NCBI GenBank assembly: GCA_017958705.1
Contig: JAGDCE010000334.1
Span: 1-6,198 of the forward strand
DNA length: 6,198 nucleotides
Origin: Clostridia bacterium
GTDB taxonomy: Bacteria; Bacillota; Clostridia; Oscillospirales; CAG-272
Reading direction: 5' to 3'
Shown here: positions 1 to 5,950 of the stretch, piece after piece
Position numbering within the stretch: position 1 is the first letter of the stretch
Layout: every line of letters starts with the position of its first letter
Notes under the pieces: model-generated
The model's input: only the letters and a program-made list of their open reading frames with translations
The model's database searches: none
Told to the model about the DNA's origin: nothing
Made by a program: the position numbers and the translations under genes

Positions 1-992
1 ACGAGCCGCAGAAACGTTTTTATATCCGCCGACTCCAGCGCTTTGCGCGCTGCGCCGACTCTCTCGTTTTCGCGTATGAAATGTATCGCGCGCAGAGCCG
101 CGCGGTCGCCGAGCTTTTCCCTTATCTCCGGCAGCTTACCGATTATATCGTCCTCGGTCAGTCCGCGCAGGACGGATCTGCCGAACAGCGCGGCGACGCC
201 CTTCATCTCGGCGGGTACCGAGGCGTAATCCTCGTTCAGGTCGGCGTGATTGCCGCCGGTGTTGACGACGCAGAGATCGTAGCCCGCCGCCGTCAGATCG
301 AACGGTACCGGCACGACCTCGGGATCGTCTTTTTCAAAATCTATGTAGACGAAGCCGCCGACCGCGCACGCGATCTGATCCATCAGACCGCACGGCTTGC
401 CGAAGAATTCGTTCTCCGCGTACTGCGATATCTTCGCGATCTCCACGTCGCCGACAGATCCGCCGTTATACAGCTCGGACAGTATGAACCCGATCATATC
501 CTCGAACGCCGCCGAGGATGAAAGTCCGCTGCCCTTGAGCACCGTCGACGTCGTATAGGCGTCGAAGCCGCCGACGGTTAGCCCGGCTTTCGAAAATCCG
601 TCGCAGACGCCGTAAATGATCGCCGCCGAAGAATACCGGATATCCTTTTTGTCCGGCACCGCGCCGAGGGGACAGACGTCTTCGTCGAAGCCCTCGCTTT
701 TCACGCGGATCACGCCGTTATCCGTCTTTTTGACTATCGCTATGACGTCGACGTCGACCGACGCCGCGAGCACGCGGCCCCTGTTGTGATCGGTGTGGTT
801 GCCCGATATCTCGCTCCTGCCGGACACCGAGAGCACGCGGCATTCACCGTCGCCGTACCGGGCTATAAACTTGCCGGCCGCGTCGGCGTATCTTTTCCGT
901 TCCGGGGCGATTTTGTCCTCGCCGTACAGCCCGGCGAGCGTTTTGTCCGAGCCTCCGTTCAGGAGGCGGGTAATGAATTCATTGCAAAGCAT
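1..992 (-). CDS. galK: Galactokinase-family GHMP kinase (partial, C-terminus beyond the window)
   Basis: A cytoplasmic sugar kinase of the GHMP superfamily; galactokinases transfer phosphate from ATP to the C1 hydroxyl of galactose, the first step of the Leloir pathway. About 330 codons are present. Reading the minus strand shows the three expected regions: the N-terminal sugar-binding signature around residues 58-70 (GRSEISGNHTDHN), the glycine/serine ATP loop around 154-164 (GSGLSSSAAFE), and CGLMDQIA around 201-208 with the likely catalytic base Asp205. A later NEDY segment (Tyr256) and an R-A-I-H-F-I-R-E-N stretch (301-309) also fit the family. The roughly 55-residue extension before the sugar signature, with LYGEDKIAPERKRY, is typical, from memory, of a longer Clostridia-type galactokinase. 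The glutamate usual in GEHTDY is Asn65 here, so the exact sugar is less certain than the family. I prefer the start at 992 over the in-frame ATG at 1004: 992 has a GGGTG ribosome site 5 nt upstream, and the predicted transcript starts only about 10 nt before 1004. Confidence 0.88.
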   Translation of the reverse strand, partial: MLCNEFITRLLNGGSDKTLAGLYGEDKIAPERKRYADAAGKFIARYGDGECRVLSVSGRSEISGNHTDHNRGRVLAASVDVDVIAIVKKTDNGVIRVKSEGFDEDVCPLGAVPDKKDIRYSSAAIIYGVCDGFSKAGLTVGGFDAYTTSTVLKGSGLSSSAAFEDMIGFILSELYNGGSVGDVEIAKISQYAENEFFGKPCGLMDQIACAVGGFVYIDFEKDDPEVVPVPFDLTAAGYDLCVVNTGGNHADLNEDYASVPAEMKGVAALFGRSVLRGLTEDDIIGKLPEIREKLGDRAALRAIHFIRENERVGAARKALESADIKTFLRL

Positions 993-997
993 ATTTT

Positions 998-1002
998 CAC
1001 CC
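998..1002 (-). promoter_or_regulatory. Ribosome binding site deciding the galactokinase start
   Basis: GGGTG on the minus strand lies 5 nt upstream of the ATG at 992. It overlaps the alternative ATG at 1004, which itself has only an AT-rich sequence upstream. The match to the anti-Shine-Dalgarno sequence is partial, so this supports but does not prove the 992 start. Confidence 0.5.
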
Positions 1003-1020
1003 ATTTTATAAATTTATTAT

Positions 1021-1049
1021 ATTGTAGCAGAAAGAACGTGGATATTCAA
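1021..1049 (-). promoter_or_regulatory. Sigma-A-type promoter for the galactokinase gene
   Basis: On the minus strand there is a -35 box TTGAAT (1049-1044), a 17-nt spacer and a -10 box TACAAT (1026-1021). Both boxes are close to consensus and the spacing is ideal. A perfect TATAAT (1021-1016) overlaps the end of the -10 box but has no partner -35 at the right distance. Transcription would begin near 1008-1014, leaving a 5' leader of only about 20 nt before the start at 992. This implies the kinase gene can be expressed independently of the germination gene upstream of it. No operator-like repeat or riboswitch is visible in the gap. Confidence 0.7.
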
Positions 1050-1094
1050 CATAAATATGAGAATAATTGTAAAGATTTTTAAAGCCGGCGGCGC

Positions 1095-2543
1095 TCATTT
1101 TCTCTTTCTGCGGCGGATCATATGACGGAAGAGCGCCGCACCGTCAAACGGTATCAGCGGGTAAAGGTAGCTTTTGCCGCCGACCGTCTTATTCGTCGCA
1201 AGCAGCAGCAGAAAAGCGGCGACGCCGGCGCAGAAGCCCCACGCGCCGAAAAGCGCCGTCAGAAGCAAAAGAAGCAGACGCAGGAACTTGAACGCGTACC
1301 CGAGCTCGTACGACGGCTGAGCGAAATTAGCGACGGCGACGAACGCCATATAAAGGATCGTATCGGGAATGAACCAGCCCACGCGCACGGCGAAATCGCC
1401 GATTATAAGCCCTCCGATGATGGAAAAACTGCCCGAGAGCATAGACGGCGTGTTCAGCGCCGCGAGCTTCAGTCCGTCCACCGCGAATTCAAGTATGAAC
1501 AGCTGAACGATGACCGGCAGACCGCCGCTCTCCTCCGGGATGATGAACGCGAGCCTGTCTGGGATCCACTGCGGATAGCAGATCAGAAGATACCAAAGCG
1601 GCGACAGGAAAAGCGTGAGAAAAAACACCGTACAGCGGACCGCGCGGATATACGTTCCGAACGGAGGCGGCAGATAATAATCGTCGGTCTCCTGAATGAA
1701 ATCGAAGATCGCGGACGGCAGTATCATGACGCTCGGGCAGTTGTCGACGATCACGGCGACGCGCCCCTCGAGGATATGCGCGGCGGCGCAGTCCGGGCGC
1801 TCAGTGTAACGTATCTTCGGGAACGGATCGTACCACTTTTTCTTTATCAGGCACTCCGCGAGCGACTGCGCGCCCATCGTCAGCGAATCCGTGTCGGCAG
1901 AATCGATCAGATCACGCAGTTTTTCCACGTAATCCGGATCGGCCGCCCCGTCCATATAGCAGATCACGACGCCGGTGTGTGAAACCCGCCCCACCCTGTG
2001 TGACTCGACGACGAGCCGCGGATCGCGGATATGGCGCCGTATCAGCGCCGTGTTGTTTATCAGCGTTTCCGTGAATCCGACGCGCGGACCGCGCAGCACC
2101 TTGTCGTTTTCGGGCTCGGTAATGCTCCTGTGCGGATAACCGCGGCAGTCGGCGCACACGCACCCCTCGGCACCGTCGCACAAAAGCAGCGTCATGCCCG
2201 ACAGAAGCGCGTCAACCGCCTCGCCGTAATCGCTGATCACGAAGACCTCCGCGGCGGAAACGCAGCGGCGGCAGATCTGTGCGATATCGGACGGCTCCGT
2301 TACCGTCTGCGCGTCGAGCTGATACAGCGTGTCTGTCAGATGCTGCACTGCCCCGTCCTTGCACAGCCCTTCTATGAAGTATAAGGCGAAAGCGCGCCCG
2401 GCGACGGTCACGCCGCGCCTTATCACGTCTGAATTGCGGTCCGCGCCGCAGAGCGCGTCGAGTGTCGCGGTGCTTTTTCTTATATCGGCGTCCGTAAGAT
2501 CACCTCCCGCCGGATTATTGACTGCCGGCCGGCTTTTTATCAT
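1095..2543 (-). CDS. spoVAF: GerA-family spore germination protein, SpoVAF-like (A subunit)
   Basis: An inner spore membrane protein of the GerA family, whose A subunits form germinant receptor or channel-like complexes that help trigger germination; SpoVAF is the member tied to SpoVA-mediated release of dipicolinate. The 482 residues have the family layout: a soluble N-terminal half (about 1-300) and a C-terminal half with roughly five membrane segments (about 303-323, 343-362, 373-392, 394-410, 420-450). Diagnostic stretches are EPENDKVLRGPRVGFTET (143-160), the NTALIRRHIRDPRL region (164-177), YTERPD (246-251), VDNCPSVMILPSAIFDF (266-282), and YELGYAFKF (412-420) before the leucine-rich helix. 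The ALYFIEGL segment and the KKKWYDPFPKIRYTERPD region resemble SpoVAF more than classical GerAA/GerKA, judged from memory rather than alignment. Length is full. The span given uses the ATG at 2543, which has no ribosome site; a start at codon 17 (ACG, 2495-2493) behind a perfect site is a serious alternative. No B or C receptor subunit is adjacent, as is also seen for some lone SpoVAF-like genes. Confidence 0.92.
   Translation of the reverse strand: MIKSRPAVNNPAGGDLTDADIRKSTATLDALCGADRNSDVIRRGVTVAGRAFALYFIEGLCKDGAVQHLTDTLYQLDAQTVTEPSDIAQICRRCVSAAEVFVISDYGEAVDALLSGMTLLLCDGAEGCVCADCRGYPHRSITEPENDKVLRGPRVGFTETLINNTALIRRHIRDPRLVVESHRVGRVSHTGVVICYMDGAADPDYVEKLRDLIDSADTDSLTMGAQSLAECLIKKKWYDPFPKIRYTERPDCAAAHILEGRVAVIVDNCPSVMILPSAIFDFIQETDDYYLPPPFGTYIRAVRCTVFFLTLFLSPLWYLLICYPQWIPDRLAFIIPEESGGLPVIVQLFILEFAVDGLKLAALNTPSMLSGSFSIIGGLIIGDFAVRVGWFIPDTILYMAFVAVANFAQPSYELGYAFKFLRLLLLLLTALFGAWGFCAGVAAFLLLLATNKTVGGKSYLYPLIPFDGAALFRHMIRRRKRK
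2498..2507 (-). promoter_or_regulatory. Perfect extended Shine-Dalgarno inside the annotated germination gene
   Basis: The minus strand reads GGAGGTGATC, a ten-base match to the anti-Shine-Dalgarno end of 16S rRNA. It is followed after TT by an in-frame ACG at 2495-2493, which places ACG 7 nt after GGAGG. No ATG, GTG or TTG follows in any usable frame at normal spacing; the GTG inside the site leads to a stop after seven codons. The site would move the protein N-terminus to residue 17 of the longer reading. Confidence 0.55.
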
Positions 2544-2546
2544 TTT

Positions 2547-2575
2547 TTGATAAAAAACACGTTAATCACGGTAAA
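2547..2575 (-). promoter_or_regulatory. Possible weak promoter for the germination gene
   Basis: On the minus strand, TTTACC (2575-2570), a 17-nt spacer and TATCAA (2552-2547) each match the vegetative consensus at four of six positions. Transcription would begin near 2540, at or just inside the upstream ATG (2543), which would favour the downstream start. I could not find a convincing sigma-G or sigma-F promoter, although forespore expression would be expected for this gene family, so this call is tentative. Confidence 0.25.
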
Positions 2576-2590
2576 TTCCAAAAAATTTAC
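2571..2590. repeat. Perfect 7-bp inverted repeat, possible operator
   Basis: GTAAATT (2571-2577) and AATTTAC (2584-2590) are exact reverse complements separated by six bases. The site sits between two divergent genes, overlaps the weak leftward -35 candidate and ends 10 bp before the rightward -35 box. This position and symmetry fit the binding site of a dimeric regulator. It is AT-rich in an AT-rich gap, so chance remains possible. Confidence 0.4.
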
Positions 2591-2600
2591 AATAGAGGGA

Positions 2601-2629
2601 TTGAAACGGCGTGCGCGCGATGTTATATT
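2601..2629 (+). promoter_or_regulatory. Strong sigma-A-type promoter for the acyl carrier protein operon
   Basis: A -35 box TTGAAA (2601-2606), a 17-nt GC-rich spacer and a -10 box TATATT (2624-2629) are near consensus with ideal spacing. Transcription would start near 2636, giving a short leader before the start codon at 2663. This is the only good promoter seen in the rightward gene string and probably serves all of it, with possible reduction at the hairpin after the first gene. Confidence 0.75.
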
Positions 2630-2650
2630 AACTGTATAAAACATAATGAA

Positions 2651-2656
2651 GAGGTG
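2651..2656 (+). promoter_or_regulatory. Ribosome binding site deciding the carrier protein start
   Basis: GAGGTG lies six bases before the ATG at 2663. Because it contains the alternative GTG start (2654), it argues that the protein begins at MIERIKQ and not three residues earlier. Confidence 0.75.
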
Positions 2657-2662
2657 ACTCAC

Positions 2663-2890
2663 ATGATTGAAAGGATCAAACAGATTATTGCCGAAGAACT
2701 CCACATCGACGCTTCCGATATCAAAGACGACGCCGACATCATCGAGGATCTCGGCGCGGACTCCCTGTCCGTCGTCACGATCATAATGAACGCCGAGGAC
2801 GAATTCGGTATAAGCATCCCGGACGAGGCGGTCGCGGATCTGCGCACTCCGCTCGCGATGGCGGCGTTTGCCGAAGGGCTCAATAAATGA
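2663..2890 (+). CDS. Acyl carrier protein, divergent stand-alone copy
   Basis: A 75-residue cytoplasmic carrier that would hold acyl groups as thioesters on a 4'-phosphopantetheine arm. The family signature is clear: EDLGADSL (28-35) with Ser34 as the attachment serine, then a helix and the EDEFGISIPDE stretch (45-55). Length and acidity fit AcpP-type proteins, and it lacks the motifs of D-alanyl carriers. The recognition helix after Ser34 is unusual: the aspartate and glutamate normally at the positions after DSL and in VEL are Ser36 and Thr39 (DSLSVVTIIM). No fatty-acid synthesis gene is nearby; instead a flippase and a phosphatase follow. It may therefore be a specialised carrier rather than the housekeeping one, although that is inference. 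The ATG at 2663 is preferred over the in-frame GTG at 2654 because GAGGTG at 2651-2656, which contains that GTG, is the ribosome site. A strong promoter lies just upstream. Confidence 0.93.
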   Translation: MIERIKQIIAEELHIDASDIKDDADIIEDLGADSLSVVTIIMNAEDEFGISIPDEAVADLRTPLAMAAFAEGLNK

Positions 2891-2899
2891 TTTGAAAGA

Positions 2900-2925
2900 C
2901 GTCATCCTCCTTCCGGGGGATGACG
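2900..2925 (+). other. Stable RNA hairpin between the carrier protein and flippase genes
   Basis: GTCATCCTCC (2901-2910) pairs with GGGGGATGAC (2915-2924) around a TTCC loop, with one T-G wobble and one extra C-G closing pair (2900/2925), giving an 11-bp stem. It begins 10 nt after the carrier protein stop. The sequence after it is GCAAATTTGATATT, which lacks the long U-run of an efficient intrinsic terminator. It is better read as an attenuating terminator, a 3' stabiliser of the carrier protein mRNA, or an element controlling translation of the flippase, whose start codon is 14 nt downstream. Confidence 0.6.
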
Positions 2926-2938
2926 CAAATTTGATATT

Positions 2939-4420
2939 ATGGCGGAAAATAAATACAAAACTCTGCTTAAAAACTCATCGATACTCGGAATAGGCGAGGT
3001 GCTTTCCAAGCTGCTCGTCTTTATTCTGCTGCCGCTTTATTCGAGCGTTCTGACGACAGGCGAATACGGTATAGCGACGCTCGTCGCCGATTCGTCGAAC
3101 CTGCTGTTCCCGATCGTGACGTTCGGCGTGTCGCAGGCGGTCTTCCGCTTCTCTTACGGCAGAAAAAAGGACCGCCCCGCGGTGTTCACCGCAGGGCTCG
3201 AGATGCTTTTCGCCGGAATGGCGGTATTCATAATCTGCTCGCCGCTGATAAAGATGATCCCGCGCATATCGGATTACGTGCTGCTGCTCGGCATGTACGT
3301 GTTCATGTTCGCGCTCAACACCCTCTGCGGCAGTTTTCTGCGCGGCATGAACGCGGTCAAGCCCTTTGCGATAAAGGGAATAATCTGCACCGCGGCGAAC
3401 CTTCTGTTCAACATCCTGTTCCTACTCGTATTCAAGCTCGGCGTCACCGGATATCTGCTCGCGAACATCTGCGGCGATTTCGTCGCGGTGCTGTACATGG
3501 TATGGGGCGGCGATCTGCTCGACTACATCGAGCCGCGGCAGGTAACGAAAAAGATCTTTATCGAGATGCTCCGCTTCTCCGTTCCGCTGATACCGACGAC
3601 GATCTGCTGGTGGATAGTCAACATGTCCGACAGATACATGATCACGTACATGGTAAATGAAAGCGCAAACGGCGTATACGCCGCCGCGTACAAGATTCCG
3701 AACATCATGATAACCGTGACCGGCATTTTCATAAACGTCTGGCAGATGTCTCTCGTCAACGAGGAGAACAAGGGTGAGAAATGGGGCGAGTTTTTCACGC
3801 GGATTTTCGACGGTTTCAAATCCGTCATGTTCGTCGTCGGCACGATAATAATCCTGGGCTGCAGGCTCGCGGCAAGGATACTTTTACGCAACGATTTCTA
3901 CGAGGCGTGGCAGTACATGCCGTATCTGACCGTCGCGTGTATTTTTGAAGGAATCACGTCGTTTATCGCCGTGATCTATATAGTCAAGAAAAAGAGCGTC
4001 AACTCGCTGATCTGCGCGCTTTCGGGCGCCGCGGTCAACCTGATCCTCAACTTCATACTGATCAACGCGATTGACGCGATGGGCGCGGCGATCGCCACGA
4101 TGCTCAGCTACATTGCGGTATATTTCGTGACGACGTACCGTTCCCGCGCGCTCGTCAACTATAAAGTCAACCTGCCCGTCACCGCTGCGAACACGGCTCT
4201 TCTGCTCGTTCAGGGCATACTGACCGTCTCCGAGGTGAAACTCGACATACTGTTCTCCGCTCTCATAGCGGCGGCGGTGCTCGTGATAAACGGGCGTCAG
4301 GTCTATACCACCGTGCGCGAGATACTGAAGGGACGCCGCAGGGCGGCGGCCGGAGTATCCGACGGCGACGAAACCGGAAAGGAGCTTACAAATGAGCAAG
4401 ATAGCGGCGATAATGTATGA
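2939..4420 (+). CDS. Oligosaccharide/polysaccharide flippase, Wzx-like (MOP superfamily)
   Basis: An integral cytoplasmic-membrane transporter of 493 residues. Members of this family move lipid-linked sugar units, or related lipid-linked envelope precursors, from the inner to the outer leaflet. The N-terminus (LLKNSSILGIGEVLSKLLVF, LPLYSSVLTTGEYG, residues 9-44) is characteristic of Polysacc_synt proteins, and PLIPTTICWWIVNMSDRYMI (216-235) followed by GVYAAAYKIPNIM (245-257) is the usual start of the second half. About 12-14 hydrophobic segments run to near residue 450, then a charged tail of about 40 residues. No ribosome site precedes the ATG at 2939; the nearest G-rich stretch is locked in the upstream hairpin. 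The last 29 nt overlap the next gene, so the tail is partly encoded by DNA shared with the phosphatase. No glycosyltransferase is in view, so the substrate cannot be named. A mono- or multidrug MATE function is less likely from the motifs. Confidence 0.9.
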   Translation: MAENKYKTLLKNSSILGIGEVLSKLLVFILLPLYSSVLTTGEYGIATLVADSSNLLFPIVTFGVSQAVFRFSYGRKKDRPAVFTAGLEMLFAGMAVFIICSPLIKMIPRISDYVLLLGMYVFMFALNTLCGSFLRGMNAVKPFAIKGIICTAANLLFNILFLLVFKLGVTGYLLANICGDFVAVLYMVWGGDLLDYIEPRQVTKKIFIEMLRFSVPLIPTTICWWIVNMSDRYMITYMVNESANGVYAAAYKIPNIMITVTGIFINVWQMSLVNEENKGEKWGEFFTRIFDGFKSVMFVVGTIIILGCRLAARILLRNDFYEAWQYMPYLTVACIFEGITSFIAVIYIVKKKSVNSLICALSGAAVNLILNFILINAIDAMGAAIATMLSYIAVYFVTTYRSRALVNYKVNLPVTAANTALLLVQGILTVSEVKLDILFSALIAAAVLVINGRQVYTTVREILKGRRRAAAGVSDGDETGKELTNEQDSGDNV

Positions 4421-5249
4421 TTTCGACAAGACCCTGTCCCCCAAGGATATGCAGGACTACGCCTTTTCTCCCGAGATCGGCATGCCGGCCGAGGAATTCT
4501 GGCGCCGCTGCAACGATCTGATGCACGAAAACAACATGGACTCGATACTCGCGTACATGTATTATATGGTGAAGATGGCGAAGGAAAAGGGCATAAAGCT
4601 GACGCGGCAGATGTTCCGCGCCTCCGGTAAAAACGTCCGCCTCTTTCCCGGCGTGACGGAATGGTTCTCCCGCATGAACGAATACGGCAAAAGCAAAGGT
4701 CTGACCGTCGAGCATTACGTCATTTCGTCCGGAATCAGAGAGATAATCGAGGGCACGGAGATCGCGCACGAGTTCCGCCGCATCTACGCCGCGGAGTTCT
4801 ATTACGACAATAACGGCGAAGCGGTCTGGCCGGCGATGGCGGTCAACTACACTTCGAAAACGCAGTTCATCTACCGCATAAACAAGGAAGTCCTCGACGT
4901 CACCGACGCGCGCCGTCTAAACGAATCGACGCCGGAGGAACAGAAGCGCATACCGTTCACGAACATGATCTACATCGGCGACGGGCTGACCGACGTTCCC
5001 TGCATGAAGCTCGTGAAGACGAGCGGCGGGCACAGCGTCGCCGTCTACCAGAAGGAAGGCGGAGAGGCTGACCGTCTTATAATCCAGGGCAGGGCCGGAC
5101 ACATAGCGCCGACCGATTTCCGCGAGGGCAGCCGCCTCGACACGACGATAAAAGCGATACTCGACGTCATCGCCGCCAACAGCGCGACGACCGAGGCGTA
5201 CATAGAAGATCTGCAGTCCGCAAAGCTCCGCGAATACGCGGAAAAGTGA
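4392..5249 (+). CDS. HAD-superfamily phosphatase, phosphoserine-phosphatase-like
   Basis: A soluble 285-residue Mg-dependent hydrolase that works through a phospho-aspartate intermediate. The four HAD motifs are visible: motif I YDFDKTLS (9-16) with nucleophile Asp10 and acid/base Asp12; motif II VISSG (110-114); a probable motif III lysine in NYTSKTQF (Lys156); and motif IV YIGDGLTD (194-201) with the metal-binding aspartates 197 and 201. The insert between motifs I and II is mainly helical and suits a C1-type cap, as in SerB and related small-metabolite phosphatases. It is longer than typical SerB and not near serine genes, so phosphoserine need not be the substrate. A GGAG site at 4381-4384, 7 nt before the ATG, sets the start. 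The gene begins inside the flippase gene (29-nt overlap), which implies coupled translation and perhaps a shared pathway, for example removing phosphate from an envelope precursor; this last point is inference. Confidence 0.88.
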   Translation: MSKIAAIMYDFDKTLSPKDMQDYAFSPEIGMPAEEFWRRCNDLMHENNMDSILAYMYYMVKMAKEKGIKLTRQMFRASGKNVRLFPGVTEWFSRMNEYGKSKGLTVEHYVISSGIREIIEGTEIAHEFRRIYAAEFYYDNNGEAVWPAMAVNYTSKTQFIYRINKEVLDVTDARRLNESTPEEQKRIPFTNMIYIGDGLTDVPCMKLVKTSGGHSVAVYQKEGGEADRLIIQGRAGHIAPTDFREGSRLDTTIKAILDVIAANSATTEAYIEDLQSAKLREYAEK

Positions 5250-5257
5250 GGTGCGAA

Positions 5258-5701
5258 ATGTATAAGTACAAATCCACGACCGTTTCCATAATAGCGACGT
5301 TCATCTTCGCCGCCGTGACGGCAGCGGCGTGCATATTCCTGCCGGCGATAATCAATTATTATCTGCGCGACACTCAGGATGCCGGCGGTATACGCATAGC
5401 TTTATATATCTGCATGTACGGCAGCGCGGTCTCGGCCGGCGTGATCTCGTATCTTTTGCTGCGCATCCTGTTCAATGTCAGGAAAAGCGTCGTATTCGTC
5501 AGCGAAAACGTCAGATACACGGGGCTGATAAGCCTTTGCTGTTTCGCCGTATGCGTGTTTTTCTTCGTTCTGGGATTTTTCATCCCGTTTTCGTTTTTCG
5601 TTTCTTTCGCCGCGGGCTTCATCGGGCTGATCGTCCGTCTCGTCAGGAACCTTCTCAAAGAGGCGACGAAGATCAAAGAAGAAAACGATCTCACTATATG
5701 A
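5258..5701 (+). CDS. DUF2975 membrane protein (YoaS-like)
   Basis: A 147-residue integral membrane protein with four hydrophobic segments (about 9-31, 47-70, 87-109, 111-129). The loop after the second segment (LFNVRKSVVFVSENVRY, 71-87) and the end (NLLKEATKIKEENDLTI, 131-147) match what I know of the DUF2975 family, whose members usually finish with EENDLT. The molecular function of the family is unknown. It is commonly encoded directly before a short XRE-type regulator, as here and as in the Bacillus subtilis yozG/yoaS pair, which suggests that the membrane protein modulates or is controlled by the regulator. The start at 5258 is chosen because GAGGTG (5248-5253), overlapping the stop of the phosphatase, is well placed for it; an in-frame GTG at 5246 lies upstream of most of that site. 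It follows the phosphatase by 8 nt. Confidence 0.85.
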   Translation: MYKYKSTTVSIIATFIFAAVTAAACIFLPAIINYYLRDTQDAGGIRIALYICMYGSAVSAGVISYLLLRILFNVRKSVVFVSENVRYTGLISLCCFAVCVFFFVLGFFIPFSFFVSFAAGFIGLIVRLVRNLLKEATKIKEENDLTI

Positions 5702-5710
5702 GGTGCCCAA

Positions 5711-5950
5711 ATGATTATCGTAAACGTTGACGTTATGCTCGCCAAAAGAAAGATGTCGTCCGGCGAGCTCGCTCAGAGGATAGGCATAACGCAGGCAAAT
5801 CTTTCAATACTGAAAACGAACAAGGCGAGGGCGATCCGCTTCTCGACGCTCGAGGCGATCTGCAGGGAGCTGCAGTGTCAGCCCGGCGACATACTCGAAT
5901 ACTGCGAGGACGAGGACAGCCCGTTCAGAAAGAGGCAGGATACAAAATGA
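5711..5950 (+). CDS. XRE-family helix-turn-helix regulator (YozG-like)
   Basis: A small cytoplasmic DNA-binding protein of 79 residues with one Cro/C1-type helix-turn-helix covering about residues 5-65. The turn and recognition region is SSGELAQRIGITQANLSILK (16-35), followed by the typical IRFSTLEAICRELQCQPGDIL (42-62) that closes the five-helix fold. A short charged tail with no second domain follows, so it probably binds as a dimer without a sensor domain of its own. GAGGTG at 5700-5705 overlaps the stop of the preceding gene and sets the ATG at 5711. The arrangement after a DUF2975 gene is the classic pairing for this subfamily. Its targets are unknown; autoregulation is common in the group, and the inverted repeat at 2571-2590 is one candidate site, which is speculative. 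Confidence 0.92.
   Translation: MIIVNVDVMLAKRKMSSGELAQRIGITQANLSILKTNKARAIRFSTLEAICRELQCQPGDILEYCEDEDSPFRKRQDTK

Noticed and set aside
81..521. Plus-strand open frame at the left edge
   Set aside because: It lies antisense to conserved galactokinase motifs, including the ATP loop and catalytic Asp region, and has no recognisable content or ribosome site.
1081..1094. Possible terminator after the germination gene
   Set aside because: The GC-rich bases after the stop form at most a 3-bp stem, and the following AT-rich stretch is not a U-run attached to a hairpin.
1122..1982. Long plus-strand open frame opposite the germination gene
   Set aside because: Its protein is almost entirely charged residues (R, E, D, Q, K) with no domain, as expected for an antisense frame of GC-rich coding DNA; the minus strand encodes a clear GerA-family protein.
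2524..2533. GCCGGCCGGC palindrome followed by a T-run
   Set aside because: It has no loop, so it cannot form a terminator hairpin, and it lies in the leader or first codons of the germination gene.
2540..2905. Minus-strand open frame covering the carrier protein gene and the intergenic promoter
   Set aside because: It is antisense to a clear acyl carrier protein and runs through the promoter and inverted repeat; its C-terminal part is AT-rich noncoding-like sequence.
2915..2923. GGGGGATGA as the ribosome site of the flippase
   Set aside because: It ends 15 nt before the ATG and is paired in the hairpin, so it is too far away and occluded in the folded RNA.
3884..4444. Minus-strand open frame opposite the flippase end and phosphatase start
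   Set aside because: It is an antisense shadow of two well-supported genes, with a composition rich in R, H, D and V and no domain.
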